A DNA stretch of 64,000 bases from Candidatus Melainabacteria bacterium (lineage in GTDB: Bacteria > Cyanobacteriota > Vampirovibrionia > 2-02-FULL-35-15), in contig JAHFBG010000007.1 in assembly GCA_023250155.1 (NCBI GenBank), positions 1 to 64,000 of the forward strand, in the 5' to 3' direction. Position 1 is the first letter of the stretch, and every line of letters starts with the position of its first letter. The translations under genes were made by a program, and so were the position numbers. Of this stretch, positions 18,192 through 27,210 are shown piece by piece. The notes beneath the pieces are model-generated. The model saw only the letters and a program-made list of their open reading frames with translations. It made no database searches and was not told the origin of the DNA.

Positions 18192-19960
18192 TATAACTGT
18201 TTCCTTTTTTGAACTTCTTTTGAAAACCAACCACCTGTTCTTGAATCTAATTGTCCAGTCAATTCTGCAACTTCAAGTTCTTTTAATGTTTTACTTTTAA
18301 TGTCAATAGCTTCTTGAAACATGTTTTCTAATTGAAGTCTACGTCTTTGATAGTAAATCCTTGTTACATCATCAAGTAAATTTTCTTTAATATTTGCAGT
18401 CAGTCTGGCAAGATTAAGTATTTCTTTAATTTCATCATCATATAAAAGCTGATTTGCATCCCAAGAAACAGTAACTTGTTTATATGATTTGCCATCATGT
18501 TGAAGTCGTGTAAGTCTATTAGCATCAAATTTATTATTTAATGAAACATCGCTTGATATGCCTTTTTCAAACTGATAATATCCAAGATTTGTTCCTGTGG
18601 AGTTTAAGTCAAAACCTATTTTTGGAATAATATTTCTAAGTCTTGCTTGTAGTCTGTATTTTTTATAGTCATTATTTGTGGGTAAGGATGCAAATCTCAA
18701 GGCTTCTCTTTGAACCTCAATTACGCTTGGTTCAAGAGCTTCAATGTTTGTAAAGTCTGCTTCGACCTTACCTTCTAAAAGAAGTTCTTGATCGGGATTT
18801 ATATTTTGGGGTTGAATAATCTGCTTCTTGTCCTCTGTTGAGACGTTGCATGCAACGTCTCTATCCTTGCTTCTTGCTTCCTGCCTCTTGCTTCTTGCCT
18901 CTTGTCTCCTAACAAACAACCCCTCATCCGTCGCTGCATATAATTCATTGTTTAATTCTGCTAACCAATAGACATTTTTATTTCCTTCTTTAGTTCTAAT
19001 GCCATCTGTAATATCTATCCATATTTCATCAGTCTTATTAAGTGAATAAATTCCTGATTTACTTGCAGAGTATAATTTGTTCTTAACAGTATAAACAAAA
19101 TTTGTTTCCAGATAGCCATCAATACTTGGCTTAATTCCATTTGATACTTTTCTCCAAAATGTTTTATGATTCTTCCTTTTATATTGCTTCAAGCCATTCC
19201 ATTGATAAATACCTGCTTTACAAGCTGCCCATAAAATATTCTTATGATCTACAAACAAATATTGTGCACCTATATTTCCACCAGGCAGAGATTGGATTCC
19301 TTGAGATATTTTTTTCCACTCTTGATTTTTTTTGTTTAAGAGATATATTCCTGTTTCGCTTGCAAGAAGAATTTTATCAATGTGTTTTAAGATGTGAGAT
19401 ATTTTATAATTTCCTGTTGTTGAGTCTGGAGCTAAACCTTTGTTTAACCTTTTACAAGAGTTATTCTTTAGATTATATATCCATAACCCATCATTAGTAG
19501 CCAGGTAAACCTCATCATTATTTGCTTCCAGTGCATTAACTTCATTTGATTCAAGCTTACTGTTCTCAAAAAACTTTTTCCAATTAGGAGTTTCAAAACT
19601 TGAATAATAAGCACCAAAGTTAGTGGCTATGTATATTTTTTTATTTACCTCGTCTATAGAAATCCAATTTATTGTTGAGTTTCCATTTATATCCTTACTA
19701 AGTTGTTCTGAACCAAAATCACTCCAGGTATTTCCATGATCATTGCTAGTGAGTATCCCGTTTCCTGTTCCTACAATTAAGGAATCATTGGAAGCCACTA
19801 TGCTTTTTACTATTCTTTGTCTAGGCTGATAAAGAAGATACCAATTTCCTTTGCAAGATACTGGAGAAGGTAATAAGAATATAAGTAGAAACATGAGGCA
19901 TGAAGCATGAAGCATGAAGCGTGAAACATGAGGTATAAAACATTGGTTTATGCGGTTCAT
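18191..19960 (-). CDS. Exported beta-propeller-like protein
   Basis: The start is uncertain: the frame is open from a TTG at 19999, with ATGs at 19981 and 19960; the last is used because the hydrophobic leader follows it. A signal peptide ending near PSPVSC could be a lipoprotein signal. The N-terminal ~340 residues are repeated W/Y-rich strands (LIVGTGNGILTSNDHGNTW, IYIATNFGAYYSS, VYLATNDGLWIY, LLASETGIYLLN), matching two-component-propeller-like blades; SNDHGNTW fits the Asp-box S-x-D-x-G-x-T-W. The C-terminal ~200 residues are helical. Residues about 345-385 are encoded by an inserted heptamer tract plus a palindromic element. It is translationally coupled to the lamin-tail gene. Confidence 0.78.
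   Translation of the reverse strand: MNRINQCFIPHVSRFMLHASCLMFLLIFLLPSPVSCKGNWYLLYQPRQRIVKSIVASNDSLIVGTGNGILTSNDHGNTWSDFGSEQLSKDINGNSTINWISIDEVNKKIYIATNFGAYYSSFETPNWKKFFENSKLESNEVNALEANNDEVYLATNDGLWIYNLKNNSCKRLNKGLAPDSTTGNYKISHILKHIDKILLASETGIYLLNKKNQEWKKISQGIQSLPGGNIGAQYLFVDHKNILWAACKAGIYQWNGLKQYKRKNHKTFWRKVSNGIKPSIDGYLETNFVYTVKNKLYSASKSGIYSLNKTDEIWIDITDGIRTKEGNKNVYWLAELNNELYAATDEGLFVRRQEARSKRQEARSKDRDVACNVSTEDKKQIIQPQNINPDQELLLEGKVEADFTNIEALEPSVIEVQREALRFASLPTNNDYKKYRLQARLRNIIPKIGFDLNSTGTNLGYYQFEKGISSDVSLNNKFDANRLTRLQHDGKSYKQVTVSWDANQLLYDDEIKEILNLARLTANIKENLLDDVTRIYYQRRRLQLENMFQEAIDIKSKTLKELEVAELTGQLDSRTGGWFSKEVQKRKQL
18825..18908. repeat. Composite repeat inside a coding region: palindrome plus heptamer tract
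   Basis: A block TTCTTGTCCTCTGTT (also at 12986) is followed by the perfect palindrome GAGACGTTGCATGCAACGTCTC (18840-18861). A period-7 tract follows (TTGCTTC, TTGCTTC, CTGCCTC, TTGCTTC, TTGCCTC, TTGTCTC). On the minus strand it encodes the linker QEARSKRQEARSKDRDVACN. The palindrome recurs inside recO at 57138 in the same frame. Confidence 0.85.
19891..19933. repeat. Heptamer tandem repeat in a signal-peptide-coding region
   Basis: Period-7 units CATGAGG, CATGAAG, CATGAAG, CATGAAG, CGTGAAA and CATGAGG. On the minus strand they encode SRFMLHASCLMF within the leader of the propeller-like protein. Because the period is not a multiple of three, successive units are read in different frames. Confidence 0.8.
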
Positions 19961-20321
19961 ATATTTAAACACTCTACACATAGCTTGGCATTTTAGCAAT
20001 TTGTAATATGAAACTCTGGGTTACATCCGTATGCTTTTGATACTATGGGTTACAGGATCTTTATATAGCTTCAGACAAGCTGAAGCTTCCATTGACCATC
20101 TATATCCTAGGATCGGATTTACCGAATAAATCGGATAAATCCTATAATTGCAAGTATGGTTGCATTTACTTGTTTATCCTAGTCCGCATGTCCTAGTTAA
20201 GACAATGTTAAGGCAAAGATAAAATTATTCTTATTTTACAAACTATCAATATTTTGGTTTGATCTTCTTTTTATTAGCACAAGGGTGATTTACAAGGAAA
20301 AACAAAAGAGGAACAAAAGCA
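19961..20321. other. Intergenic region between divergent genes, with small inverted repeats
   Basis: About 360 bases without a gene. AGCTTCAG and CTGAAGCT (20067-20087, loop ACAAG) form an 8-base stem. A cluster around 20111-20142 repeats TAAATC/GGATTTA motifs in both orientations. GGGTTACA occurs twice (about 20020 and 20047). No promoter was identified with confidence and no RNA gene was recognised. Confidence 0.4.
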
Positions 20322-20903
20322 ATGACAGAGTTAACAAGAAACATAGAAAACACATTAAGTCCAAGTATTCCAATGTCAAAAGAAGTACTTCAACTAAGCC
20401 ACATTAAAGGGCAATCAACTTTTATGACTGATCCTGAAGGTGGTCAATTAGAAGTTAAGCTGAGTGAAGATGGTAATAAGTTTGTTTTTACAAGAGATGA
20501 AGAAGGCAAAACCTTAGCTATAGAAGAAAGAAAAAATGGTTCAAGGTTATATCACATTTCAAGTGATGCTACAGGATTACCTTCAAGTCATGAAATTAGA
20601 TTAGATAAGACTGAGATAGTTTATTTCTTTAATGTATTTGGAAACCTTCAACACTATGTTGAATTAAGACCAAATGGTGACAGAGTAAGTACAATATTAG
20701 CTGATAATGGTTCTGTTTATTCAATTGAACAAAGACAAATCGGTGGAATCTTATTTCACGGATGGTTAAATAGAAATCAAGATCCAAAACAAGGTATGGT
20801 TTGGTTACATACTGATGGTGAAATAAGTACTCATGGTGATGAAGAAGTAGCCAAAGATCTTATGACAAAATTTTCAAGATTTTTAGATGGTATAAAAGTG
20901 TGA
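20322..20903 (+). CDS. Unknown beta-rich protein
   Basis: The 193-residue protein has a polar N-terminus and then a series of short strands, each with a turn (GGQLEVKLSEDGNKFVFTRD, GSRLYHISSDATG, GDRVSTILADNGSVYSIEQR). This suggests a repeated beta-meander like that of YD- or WD-type sheets, but no Pfam-type family is recognised. It has no signal peptide and no cysteine. AGAGGAAC lies upstream of the ATG as a weak binding site. Two hairpins follow the stop, so the gene is monocistronic. Confidence 0.72.
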   Translation: MTELTRNIENTLSPSIPMSKEVLQLSHIKGQSTFMTDPEGGQLEVKLSEDGNKFVFTRDEEGKTLAIEERKNGSRLYHISSDATGLPSSHEIRLDKTEIVYFFNVFGNLQHYVELRPNGDRVSTILADNGSVYSIEQRQIGGILFHGWLNRNQDPKQGMVWLHTDGEISTHGDEEVAKDLMTKFSRFLDGIKV

Positions 20904-20910
20904 ACACCCT

Positions 20911-20980
20911 GGGGTAAGTTTAACTCCCTTACCCCAATCTCCTCCTTGCAGAAGACCCCTCAATGATGAGGGGTTTTTTG
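20911..20980 (+). terminator. Double hairpin terminator
   Basis: A first stem pairs GGGGTAAG (20911-20918) with CTTACCCC (20928-20935). The second, ACCCCTCA (20955-20962) with TGAGGGGT (20967-20974), runs directly into a T-stretch and is a standard intrinsic terminator. Confidence 0.9.
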
Positions 20981-21081
20981 TTGGTGGGTGTTTATACCTA
21001 GGTTCTTCTTCTCATTTTTTGCTTCTTATTTATTTCTTAATTGATTTTTTATAATACAATTTGCTATGGTTGAAGTGTTGA

Positions 21082-21108
21082 TTATGAGCTGTTTTAAACA
21101 ACTCATAA
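21082..21108 (+). promoter_or_regulatory. Inverted repeat in the leader of the pentapeptide-repeat gene
   Basis: TTATGAGCTGTTT and AAACAACTCATAA are 13-base arms with one mismatch around a single T. A TATAAT-like box lies at about 21048. The element is therefore either an operator just past the transcription start or a 5'-leader hairpin. Confidence 0.5.
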
Positions 21109-21139
21109 CACAGGGGAAAAACATTCAATAGGAGAAAAT

Positions 21140-22192
21140 ATGGTAAATAGGCAAGGAGAATTAGCACTGCAACGTTTTAGTATGCATTTTGTTTCAAATA
21201 ATGTAAGAAGAGAAGCACCACAGGAGGAAAGTCCTCTTGTATCTTTACCAAGATTATTTAATGCGCTGACGCGACCTGATGAATTTATTCCTTCAACACA
21301 AAATAATACACCACTTGTAGCTCTTCAACCAGGAACCCCACCACCACCATTAATTCTTGGTTCAGTACCACCAGGAACTGAGCCACCACCAGTGATTTTA
21401 GTTGCTCATTCAGCAAGTCATTCTCACCCTCCTGTAGTTACACCCTATGTAAGAGGTGACTTACTTCAACAATCACAAAGCAATAATAGAATGCCTATGG
21501 CTGTAGCCTTGCAGTATTCACTGCGTCCAGATCTTACCCCTGAACAAAAAAAACTTGCAAAAGAACTTGCACGTCAAATAATTAGCCTGCTTCAAAATGT
21601 TCAAGATTCAAGAAATCAGCAGGGAGGCGGTATGTCGAATCTTGATGGTGGAACAATTGGTGCAATTAATGAAGTGTTTAATGCTCTTAGAGAATTGGCA
21701 GATGGACAAATATCTATGGATTTAAATAACCCAGATTTATTGTCTGAAATGCGATTAGGACTTTCTGTTAATAACCCTGATGGTTCTCGCTCAGAGCTTG
21801 GAATTTCTTTTAGAAACATTAGACTTCAAAGTCCAAATGGGCAAGTTAATTTCGGTGGCAGTGATTTGTCTAATACAGACTTTACTAATAGTGATCTAAC
21901 TGGTGCTAATTTTCAAGGTGCTATAGCTAACAATACAAATTTTGCAGGTGCGAATTTCCAAAATGCAAACATGCAAAATTTCAATTCAACAGGATCTAAT
22001 TTTAACGGAGCAAACTTCAATGGTACTAATATCACCATGGCAAGTTTTAATCAAGCTAGTTTTATTGGAGCAAATTTAAATACAGGGAGTATCTTTGCTG
22101 CACAATTTACTAGTTCAAGTTACTATAGCTCTACAACTTTTCCTCGCGGATTTAATCCAGAAGGAAATGGATTGAGTGCAATTGATTCGTAA
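21140..22192 (+). CDS. Pentapeptide-repeat protein with proline-rich N-terminal region
   Basis: Of 350 residues, the first ~110 are proline-rich and low complexity (PPPPLILGSVPPGTEPPP). A helical region (about 125-220) follows, then a beta-strand stretch and a run of pentapeptide repeats of the A(D/N)LXX/A(N)FXX type (about 240-330: LSNTDFTNSDLTGANFQGA, ANFQNANMQNF, ANFNGTN). These fold as a right-handed quadrilateral helix, usually for protein binding. No signal peptide. AGGAG eight bases before the ATG supports the start. Role unknown. Confidence 0.88.
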   Translation: MVNRQGELALQRFSMHFVSNNVRREAPQEESPLVSLPRLFNALTRPDEFIPSTQNNTPLVALQPGTPPPPLILGSVPPGTEPPPVILVAHSASHSHPPVVTPYVRGDLLQQSQSNNRMPMAVALQYSLRPDLTPEQKKLAKELARQIISLLQNVQDSRNQQGGGMSNLDGGTIGAINEVFNALRELADGQISMDLNNPDLLSEMRLGLSVNNPDGSRSELGISFRNIRLQSPNGQVNFGGSDLSNTDFTNSDLTGANFQGAIANNTNFAGANFQNANMQNFNSTGSNFNGANFNGTNITMASFNQASFIGANLNTGSIFAAQFTSSSYYSSTTFPRGFNPEGNGLSAIDS

Positions 22193-22306
22193 TAATGACC
22201 TTCATGAAATTGGTTGAAGAATCTTCTGTGAAAGATTTGAAAACTTTCTTGTCTTTAAATTAAGAAGAAGTTATCAATATGTTATATATACTTAAATAAA
22301 ACCAGA

Positions 22307-22329
22307 TTAAAAAGATTTTATCTTTTTAA
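22307..22329 (+). terminator. AT-only hairpin behind the pentapeptide gene
   Basis: TTAAAAAGAT and ATCTTTTTAA form perfect 10-base arms around TTT. With no GC in the stem and no T-run beyond it, terminator function is uncertain. The rest of 22193-22445 shows nothing else. Confidence 0.4.
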
Positions 22330-22445
22330 AGCGGCTTATTGATTGACTTTGTAAAGCTTAGGTTGGTATATTCAGGCTATAAGTGTTTTTTATTATTTTA
22401 GTAATAATTTAAATTTTTTATAGGTTATAAAACTTTGGAGGGGCA

Positions 22446-25208
22446 GTGTTTATATATATAAGTGTATCTCAGTTGTTTCAATCAGTTATATTGAATGGAG
22501 TTCAAGGAACACCTCCACCAAATAATCCAGAAACTCCTCCGACAATTCCAACTAATGTGGGCAATGCTGATACATTTGTTTCAGCACCAAATTTAGAAAA
22601 CAATACTCGTATAAATAATTTTATTGAAGTTTTAAATAATCCTCGTACCAATACAGAAGAAAGAGTAAGAGCAATAATTTCATTAGGTGCAATCGGGCGA
22701 GGCTCATCTCAAGCTACTAGAAATCAAATAGTTACAGCATTAATTCCTAATCTAAGCGCCAGAGATAATTTTGTTAAATTAATAACAGCTAATACACTAG
22801 GCATGCTAGGACAAGGTTCACCTGAAACTGTTACAGCTTTAATCAACCTTCTTCGCGATCGTAATACTGATCCGCGTGTTAGAGCAACTGCAACAGAAGC
22901 TCTGGGTAATATAGGACAAAACTCATCTGGAGCTGTTACAGCACTAACTCGTCTTCTTGGTGATAGTAATGCACAAGTTAAAGTAAATGCAATAATTGCA
23001 TTAGGTAGAATAGGACAAAATTCAAATCCAACTGTTAGAGAACAAACTGCTACAGCATTAACTCCTCTTCTTCGTAATAATGATACAAATCTTAGGTTTG
23101 TAGTAGATACATTAGGCAGAATAGGACATAACTCACCTGAAATTGTTGCTGGATTAATTCCTCTTCTTGGCAGTAGTGATGCAGGTCTCAGGCATTCTGC
23201 ATTAGATGCATTAAATAATATAGCACAAGACTCACCAGAAGTTACTAATGCTTTAGTTTCACTACTTAATAATAATGATCCTCAGATTAAACTATTTGCT
23301 GCAAATGGATTAAGTAATAGAGGGCAAGGACAAGCTGAATCTATTACAGCATTAATTCCTCTTCTCCAGAACGGTGATGCAAACATTAGATCACTTGCAG
23401 CAGAATCATTAGGTAATATAAGACAAAGCTCTCCTCAAGCTGTTACAGCATTGATTCCGCTTCTTCAGGATAGTAACATATCTGTTAGAAGATCTACAAT
23501 AACTGCATTGGGTAGAATAGGAGGAGATTCACAACCAGCGGTAACTGCATTAACTCGTCTTCTTAATGATGGTAATGCAGATATACAGAGGGCTGCAGCA
23601 GATGCATTGGTTAGTATAGGACAAAATTCATCTGACAATGCTATTAGAGTAACAGCATTAACCCCTTTACTAAACAACAGTGATCCTACTGTTGTAAGAA
23701 CTGCAATAACTGCACTTGGCAATACAGACTCACCTCAAGCTGTTAGAGCACTATTTCTTCTTTCCCGTAGCACCAGAGATAACAATATTAGGACTGCTGC
23801 CTTTGAAGCACAAAATAATATATTAGATAATTCAGAAGATGCAGTTGGATTATTAATTCCTCTTCTTCGTGATAGTGATGTAGCCGTTAGGGAAAATACA
23901 GTACGAGAACTGAGTTTTAGAGGGCAAGATTCTCCTGAAGCAGTTACAGCGCTAATTAATACATTGCGAAATGATTCTGATGATGGGGTAAAAGAAGTTG
24001 CAGCAAGAGGACTAGGCAGAATAGGAAATGGTTCACAAGAAGCGATTAATGCATTAAACTCTTTTCTTACTCATAGAAATACAGATGTTAGAGTAAGTGC
24101 TGCTAGTGCCTTAGTTGAGCTAGGACAAAATTCACCAGAAGTAACCAGAACATTAATTTCTCTTCTTGGTGATAGTAGTAATTTTGTTAAAGGGCGTGCA
24201 GCAAATGCACTAGGCAGAATGGGGGCAAATTTACCTCAGGCTTTCAGAGCTCAAACAATTTCAGCACTAAATCCTTTTCTTAGTAATAGCGATGGATTTC
24301 TTAGGTTAGATGCAGCAGAGGCTCTAGTCAACCTAGGACACAATTCACCTGAAGTAGCAAGGACATTGACTTCTCTTCTTAGTCATGAGTCTTCTTTTAT
24401 GAGAAGTGGTGCAGCACGAGCATTAACTCTAGGTACTATAGGACAAAACTTACCGCAGGATACCAGAAATCAAGCTGCTACAGCATTAATTTCTCTTCTA
24501 AGTGATAGAGATGAGTTTACAAGAGTATTTGCAGCTCGTGCATTAGGTAGCATAGGACAAGGTCTACCTCAAGATCTTAGAGATAGGGCAGTTACAGCAT
24601 TAATTCCTCTTCTTGGTGATGCTAATATACCATCAGATTTTGTAGTAGAATCACTAGACAGTCTTGTACAAGGCTCATCTCAAGCTGTTCGCAATCAGGC
24701 TATTACAGCATTGATTGGTGCTTTAGGTAATCCTGATAGAAATGCACAAGCTCTTGCTGCTAGTGCTTTAGGAAGAATGGGACAAGCTGCTGTGCCACAA
24801 CTAATTCAGCAATTTGGAAATGCATCAAGCATAACTATTTCAGGTATATTGAGAAATATAGGAGGAGAAGCTATTGATGGTTTAATAGGAGCATTAACTC
24901 ATGAAAATCCTGTGACAAGAGCAAATGTAGCTCAAACCTTGGGTGGAATTGTAGGTGGTGGAGCAAGAGTAAGTGAGCAACAGTTAAATCAAATAGTAAC
25001 AGGCATTGTAAATATAGCTTCAAACAACAGTGATAGAAGTGGTACAGGAAGAGATGTAAGAATCTCTGCTATACAAGCATTAGGTCGTCTTGGGAGACAA
25101 GCTCAATCAGCAGCTCCTGCTTTAAGAGCTATTATAAATAATACTCAAGTACATCAATCCGTAAGAGCTGCTGCAACAAATGCATTGGAGCAAATTGAAG
25201 GCAGGTAA
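22446..25208 (+). CDS. HEAT-repeat (PBS lyase-type) protein
   Basis: A 920-residue protein made almost entirely of HEAT_2/EZ-type repeats of about 35 residues, each with the pattern A-V-T-A-L-I-P-L-L-x-D-x-x-x-x-V-R-x-x-A-A-x-A-L-G-x-I-G-x-x-S-P. About 22-24 copies run from residue ~55 to the end. Such solenoids bind proteins or act as scaffolds. No lyase catalytic domain is attached. The start is a GTG at 22446, preceded by GGAGGGG; the first 18 residues are hydrophobic-leaning but not a clear signal peptide. It neighbours the pentapeptide solenoid protein. Confidence 0.9.
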   Translation: MFIYISVSQLFQSVILNGVQGTPPPNNPETPPTIPTNVGNADTFVSAPNLENNTRINNFIEVLNNPRTNTEERVRAIISLGAIGRGSSQATRNQIVTALIPNLSARDNFVKLITANTLGMLGQGSPETVTALINLLRDRNTDPRVRATATEALGNIGQNSSGAVTALTRLLGDSNAQVKVNAIIALGRIGQNSNPTVREQTATALTPLLRNNDTNLRFVVDTLGRIGHNSPEIVAGLIPLLGSSDAGLRHSALDALNNIAQDSPEVTNALVSLLNNNDPQIKLFAANGLSNRGQGQAESITALIPLLQNGDANIRSLAAESLGNIRQSSPQAVTALIPLLQDSNISVRRSTITALGRIGGDSQPAVTALTRLLNDGNADIQRAAADALVSIGQNSSDNAIRVTALTPLLNNSDPTVVRTAITALGNTDSPQAVRALFLLSRSTRDNNIRTAAFEAQNNILDNSEDAVGLLIPLLRDSDVAVRENTVRELSFRGQDSPEAVTALINTLRNDSDDGVKEVAARGLGRIGNGSQEAINALNSFLTHRNTDVRVSAASALVELGQNSPEVTRTLISLLGDSSNFVKGRAANALGRMGANLPQAFRAQTISALNPFLSNSDGFLRLDAAEALVNLGHNSPEVARTLTSLLSHESSFMRSGAARALTLGTIGQNLPQDTRNQAATALISLLSDRDEFTRVFAARALGSIGQGLPQDLRDRAVTALIPLLGDANIPSDFVVESLDSLVQGSSQAVRNQAITALIGALGNPDRNAQALAASALGRMGQAAVPQLIQQFGNASSITISGILRNIGGEAIDGLIGALTHENPVTRANVAQTLGGIVGGGARVSEQQLNQIVTGIVNIASNNSDRSGTGRDVRISAIQALGRLGRQAQSAAPALRAIINNTQVHQSVRAAATNALEQIEGR

Positions 25209-25218
25209 ATAAAATATA

Positions 25219-25572
25219 TCACCCTGTTAAATACATAATTCTATTAACTATCCATCCTTTTTCTTTTGTAGTCAATAATTTTTCAAGTGAATAAACAAGT
25301 TTTTTAAAATTGCTTTGTGGAATTGTTTTATTACTTATAAGAATAATTCCATGATGAGATTTACCCTTAGCAATGTAATCTTTTGCTAAACTTATAAAAT
25401 CAGAAATATCATAGGTTACAATAGCTCTTTTCCCTTTTATAGCAAGTTCAAGCTGTTCACTATCGCTTTTTGATCGAGCATGTGTTTCATGTACTGATAT
25501 TACATCACAACCTTTTTCTTTAAGTTTCCTAGCAACAAGTGGTGAAATGTTTTCATCAAGATATAATTTCAT
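25219..25572 (-). CDS. DUF5615 PIN-like toxin of a toxin-antitoxin pair
   Basis: The 117-residue product begins KLYLDENISPLVARKLKEKG and contains VTYDISDF, the acidic positions of the DUF5615/Mut7-C PIN-like RNase fold. Members are found next to DUF433 proteins and are thought to be RNase toxins. The gene starts three bases after the stop of the DUF433/ribbon-helix-helix gene, so the pair forms one operon. Confidence 0.85.
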   Translation of the reverse strand: MKLYLDENISPLVARKLKEKGCDVISVHETHARSKSDSEQLELAIKGKRAIVTYDISDFISLAKDYIAKGKSHHGIILISNKTIPQSNFKKLVYSLEKLLTTKEKGWIVNRIMYLTG

Positions 25573-25575
25573 AAT

Positions 25576-25992
25576 CTAGACAGTAAATTTAGTGACCAAA
25601 TTACTGGAGCGAAGAAATTCTTCAGCATGTTCATTTTGTCTTAGTTCTTCATCAATCTCATCTTGATAAAGCTTGTAATAGTCTAATGCTGCATTTAACT
25701 GTACTTCAGTTAATGGATACTCTTCAAGTAGTTTCTTTTTATTTTTTTTATCATAACTTTTATAAATACTTATAACTTCCCATACATCCAGACCACTACC
25801 ACTAATTGTCGCTCTTCTTCCTGTGGGACTATTTATAAAAATAACTCCTGGGCATTGAAACATTTTAATAGATTCCGTGATTAGCCTGTTTAGTACAGCA
25901 CTTAAAGGAAGGTGCAAAAGTCTGGCCAGGTTTTTAACCTCATTTAGTAAAGGAGTTTCAAGTCTAATATTTATAGGATTTGATTTTGTCAT
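25576..25992 (-). CDS. Antitoxin with ribbon-helix-helix and DUF433 regions
   Basis: Residues about 5-42 (NIRLETPLLNEVKNLARLL, then SAVLNRLITESI) fit a ribbon-helix-helix DNA-binding domain. Residues about 58-115 (GRRATISGSGLDVWEVISIY...YPLTEVQLNAALDYY) fit DUF433. This is the antitoxin partner of the downstream DUF5615 protein. Tandem 10-base repeats just upstream are the likely autoregulatory operator. Confidence 0.85.
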   Translation of the reverse strand: MTKSNPINIRLETPLLNEVKNLARLLHLPLSAVLNRLITESIKMFQCPGVIFINSPTGRRATISGSGLDVWEVISIYKSYDKKNKKKLLEEYPLTEVQLNAALDYYKLYQDEIDEELRQNEHAEEFLRSSNLVTKFTV

Positions 25993-26002
25993 TATCTTAG
26001 AT

Positions 26003-26022
26003 GTTAACTACATTTAACTACA
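26003..26022 (-). promoter_or_regulatory. Putative operator: tandem 10-bp direct repeats
   Basis: GTTAACTACA and TTTAACTACA lie head to tail with a period of one DNA turn, 11 bases from the antitoxin start codon. Ribbon-helix-helix antitoxins commonly bind closely spaced repeats next to their own promoter. Confidence 0.5.
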
Positions 26023-26152
26023 GTGTAGGTCTATTATACCCAGTAAAGGTTAAGATGAGCACTTAATATCTTTTCTATTGTCTTGTTCTTTTATTTTTGA
26101 TAATATATATGCTTGTGTGACTATTTAAAGAGATTATTCTATTGGAGGTTTT

Positions 26153-27208
26153 ATGCGAATAGGGATTTTAACAGGTGGTGGTGATTGCCCAGGCTTAAAT
26201 AATGTTATTAGAGCAGTTCTTTTTCAGGGAATAAAAAAATATAATGATGAAGTTCTTGGATATTTATATGGATGGAAAGGTCCTATAAACAATTTAATCA
26301 AACCACTTACATTAGCTGATGCAGAGGGGATTTTTAATCAAGGTGGAACTATTATAAAAAGCTCTCGTACAAATCCTTATAAAATAGAGGGTGGCACACA
26401 AAAAGTAATTGACAATTTAAAACTAAATAAAATTGATGCATTAATTGCAATAGGTGGTGAAGACACTTGTGGTGTAGCCGATAAGTTATATCGTGACTTT
26501 AAAGTGCCTATTGTTTGTGTACCAAAAACTATTGACAATGATTTAAACGCAACTGATCAAACTTTTGGTTTTGATACAGCTATATCTATAGTTTGTGATG
26601 CCATGGATAGACTTCATACTACTGCAAAATCTCATGACAGAGTTTTAGTCCTTGAAGTTATGGGGCGTCATGCAGGATGGATAGCTACTATGGGTGGTAT
26701 GGCTGGAGCTGCTGATTATATCCTTGTTCCGGAGGAAGCCTTTGATATAAATAAGGTTGCAGAAGCTATAAAAGTCAGAAAGAAAGAAGCTGGGTATGCA
26801 GTTTTAGTAATTGCTGAGGGTGCAAAGTTTGCAAATGAAGAAGTGTTAAAAGATGGTGAAAAAGATGCTTTTGGACATGTGAAACTTGGTGGAATTGGAG
26901 AAAGATTAGCAAAAGCTCTGGAAGAAAAAACAGGTTTTGAAACACGTGCTATGTCGCTAGGACATGTTCAAAGAGGCGGCTCACCAACAGCATTTGACAG
27001 GGTTCTTGGTACAAGATATGGATTGGCAGCTGTTGATCTAGTACATAGGAAACAGTTTGGAAGAATGGTTTCACTTCAAGGAAATAAAATTGTAGATGTA
27101 GATGTAAAGGATGCAGTGGGTACACTTAGAACTATAGATCAAGAGCTATATGAACAAACAAAGGTTTTTTTTGGAAATGAGATAAAGAGTGCAGCAGGTG
27201 TTTCATAG
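26153..27208 (+). CDS. pfkA: Phosphofructokinase, probably PPi-dependent (group III)
   Basis: Phosphorylates fructose 6-phosphate in glycolysis. The 351-residue protein has MRIGILTGGGDCPGLNN, the catalytic TIDND (Asp128), the MGRHAGW substrate loop and the GHVQRGGSPTAFDR motif. At the two positions that decide the phosphoryl donor it has Asp (GGED104T, where ATP enzymes have Gly in GGDGS) and Lys (PK125TIDND, where ATP enzymes have Gly). Both are the residues of pyrophosphate-dependent enzymes. TGGAGG precedes the ATG. Followed three codons' distance downstream by a hydrolase gene. Confidence 0.92.
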   Translation: MRIGILTGGGDCPGLNNVIRAVLFQGIKKYNDEVLGYLYGWKGPINNLIKPLTLADAEGIFNQGGTIIKSSRTNPYKIEGGTQKVIDNLKLNKIDALIAIGGEDTCGVADKLYRDFKVPIVCVPKTIDNDLNATDQTFGFDTAISIVCDAMDRLHTTAKSHDRVLVLEVMGRHAGWIATMGGMAGAADYILVPEEAFDINKVAEAIKVRKKEAGYAVLVIAEGAKFANEEVLKDGEKDAFGHVKLGGIGERLAKALEEKTGFETRAMSLGHVQRGGSPTAFDRVLGTRYGLAAVDLVHRKQFGRMVSLQGNKIVDVDVKDAVGTLRTIDQELYEQTKVFFGNEIKSAAGVS

Positions 27209-27210
27209 CT

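Noticed and set aside
20000..20321. Searched as a possible tRNA or small RNA because of its inverted repeats
   Set aside because: No T-arm consensus or cloverleaf was found; only short stems remain.
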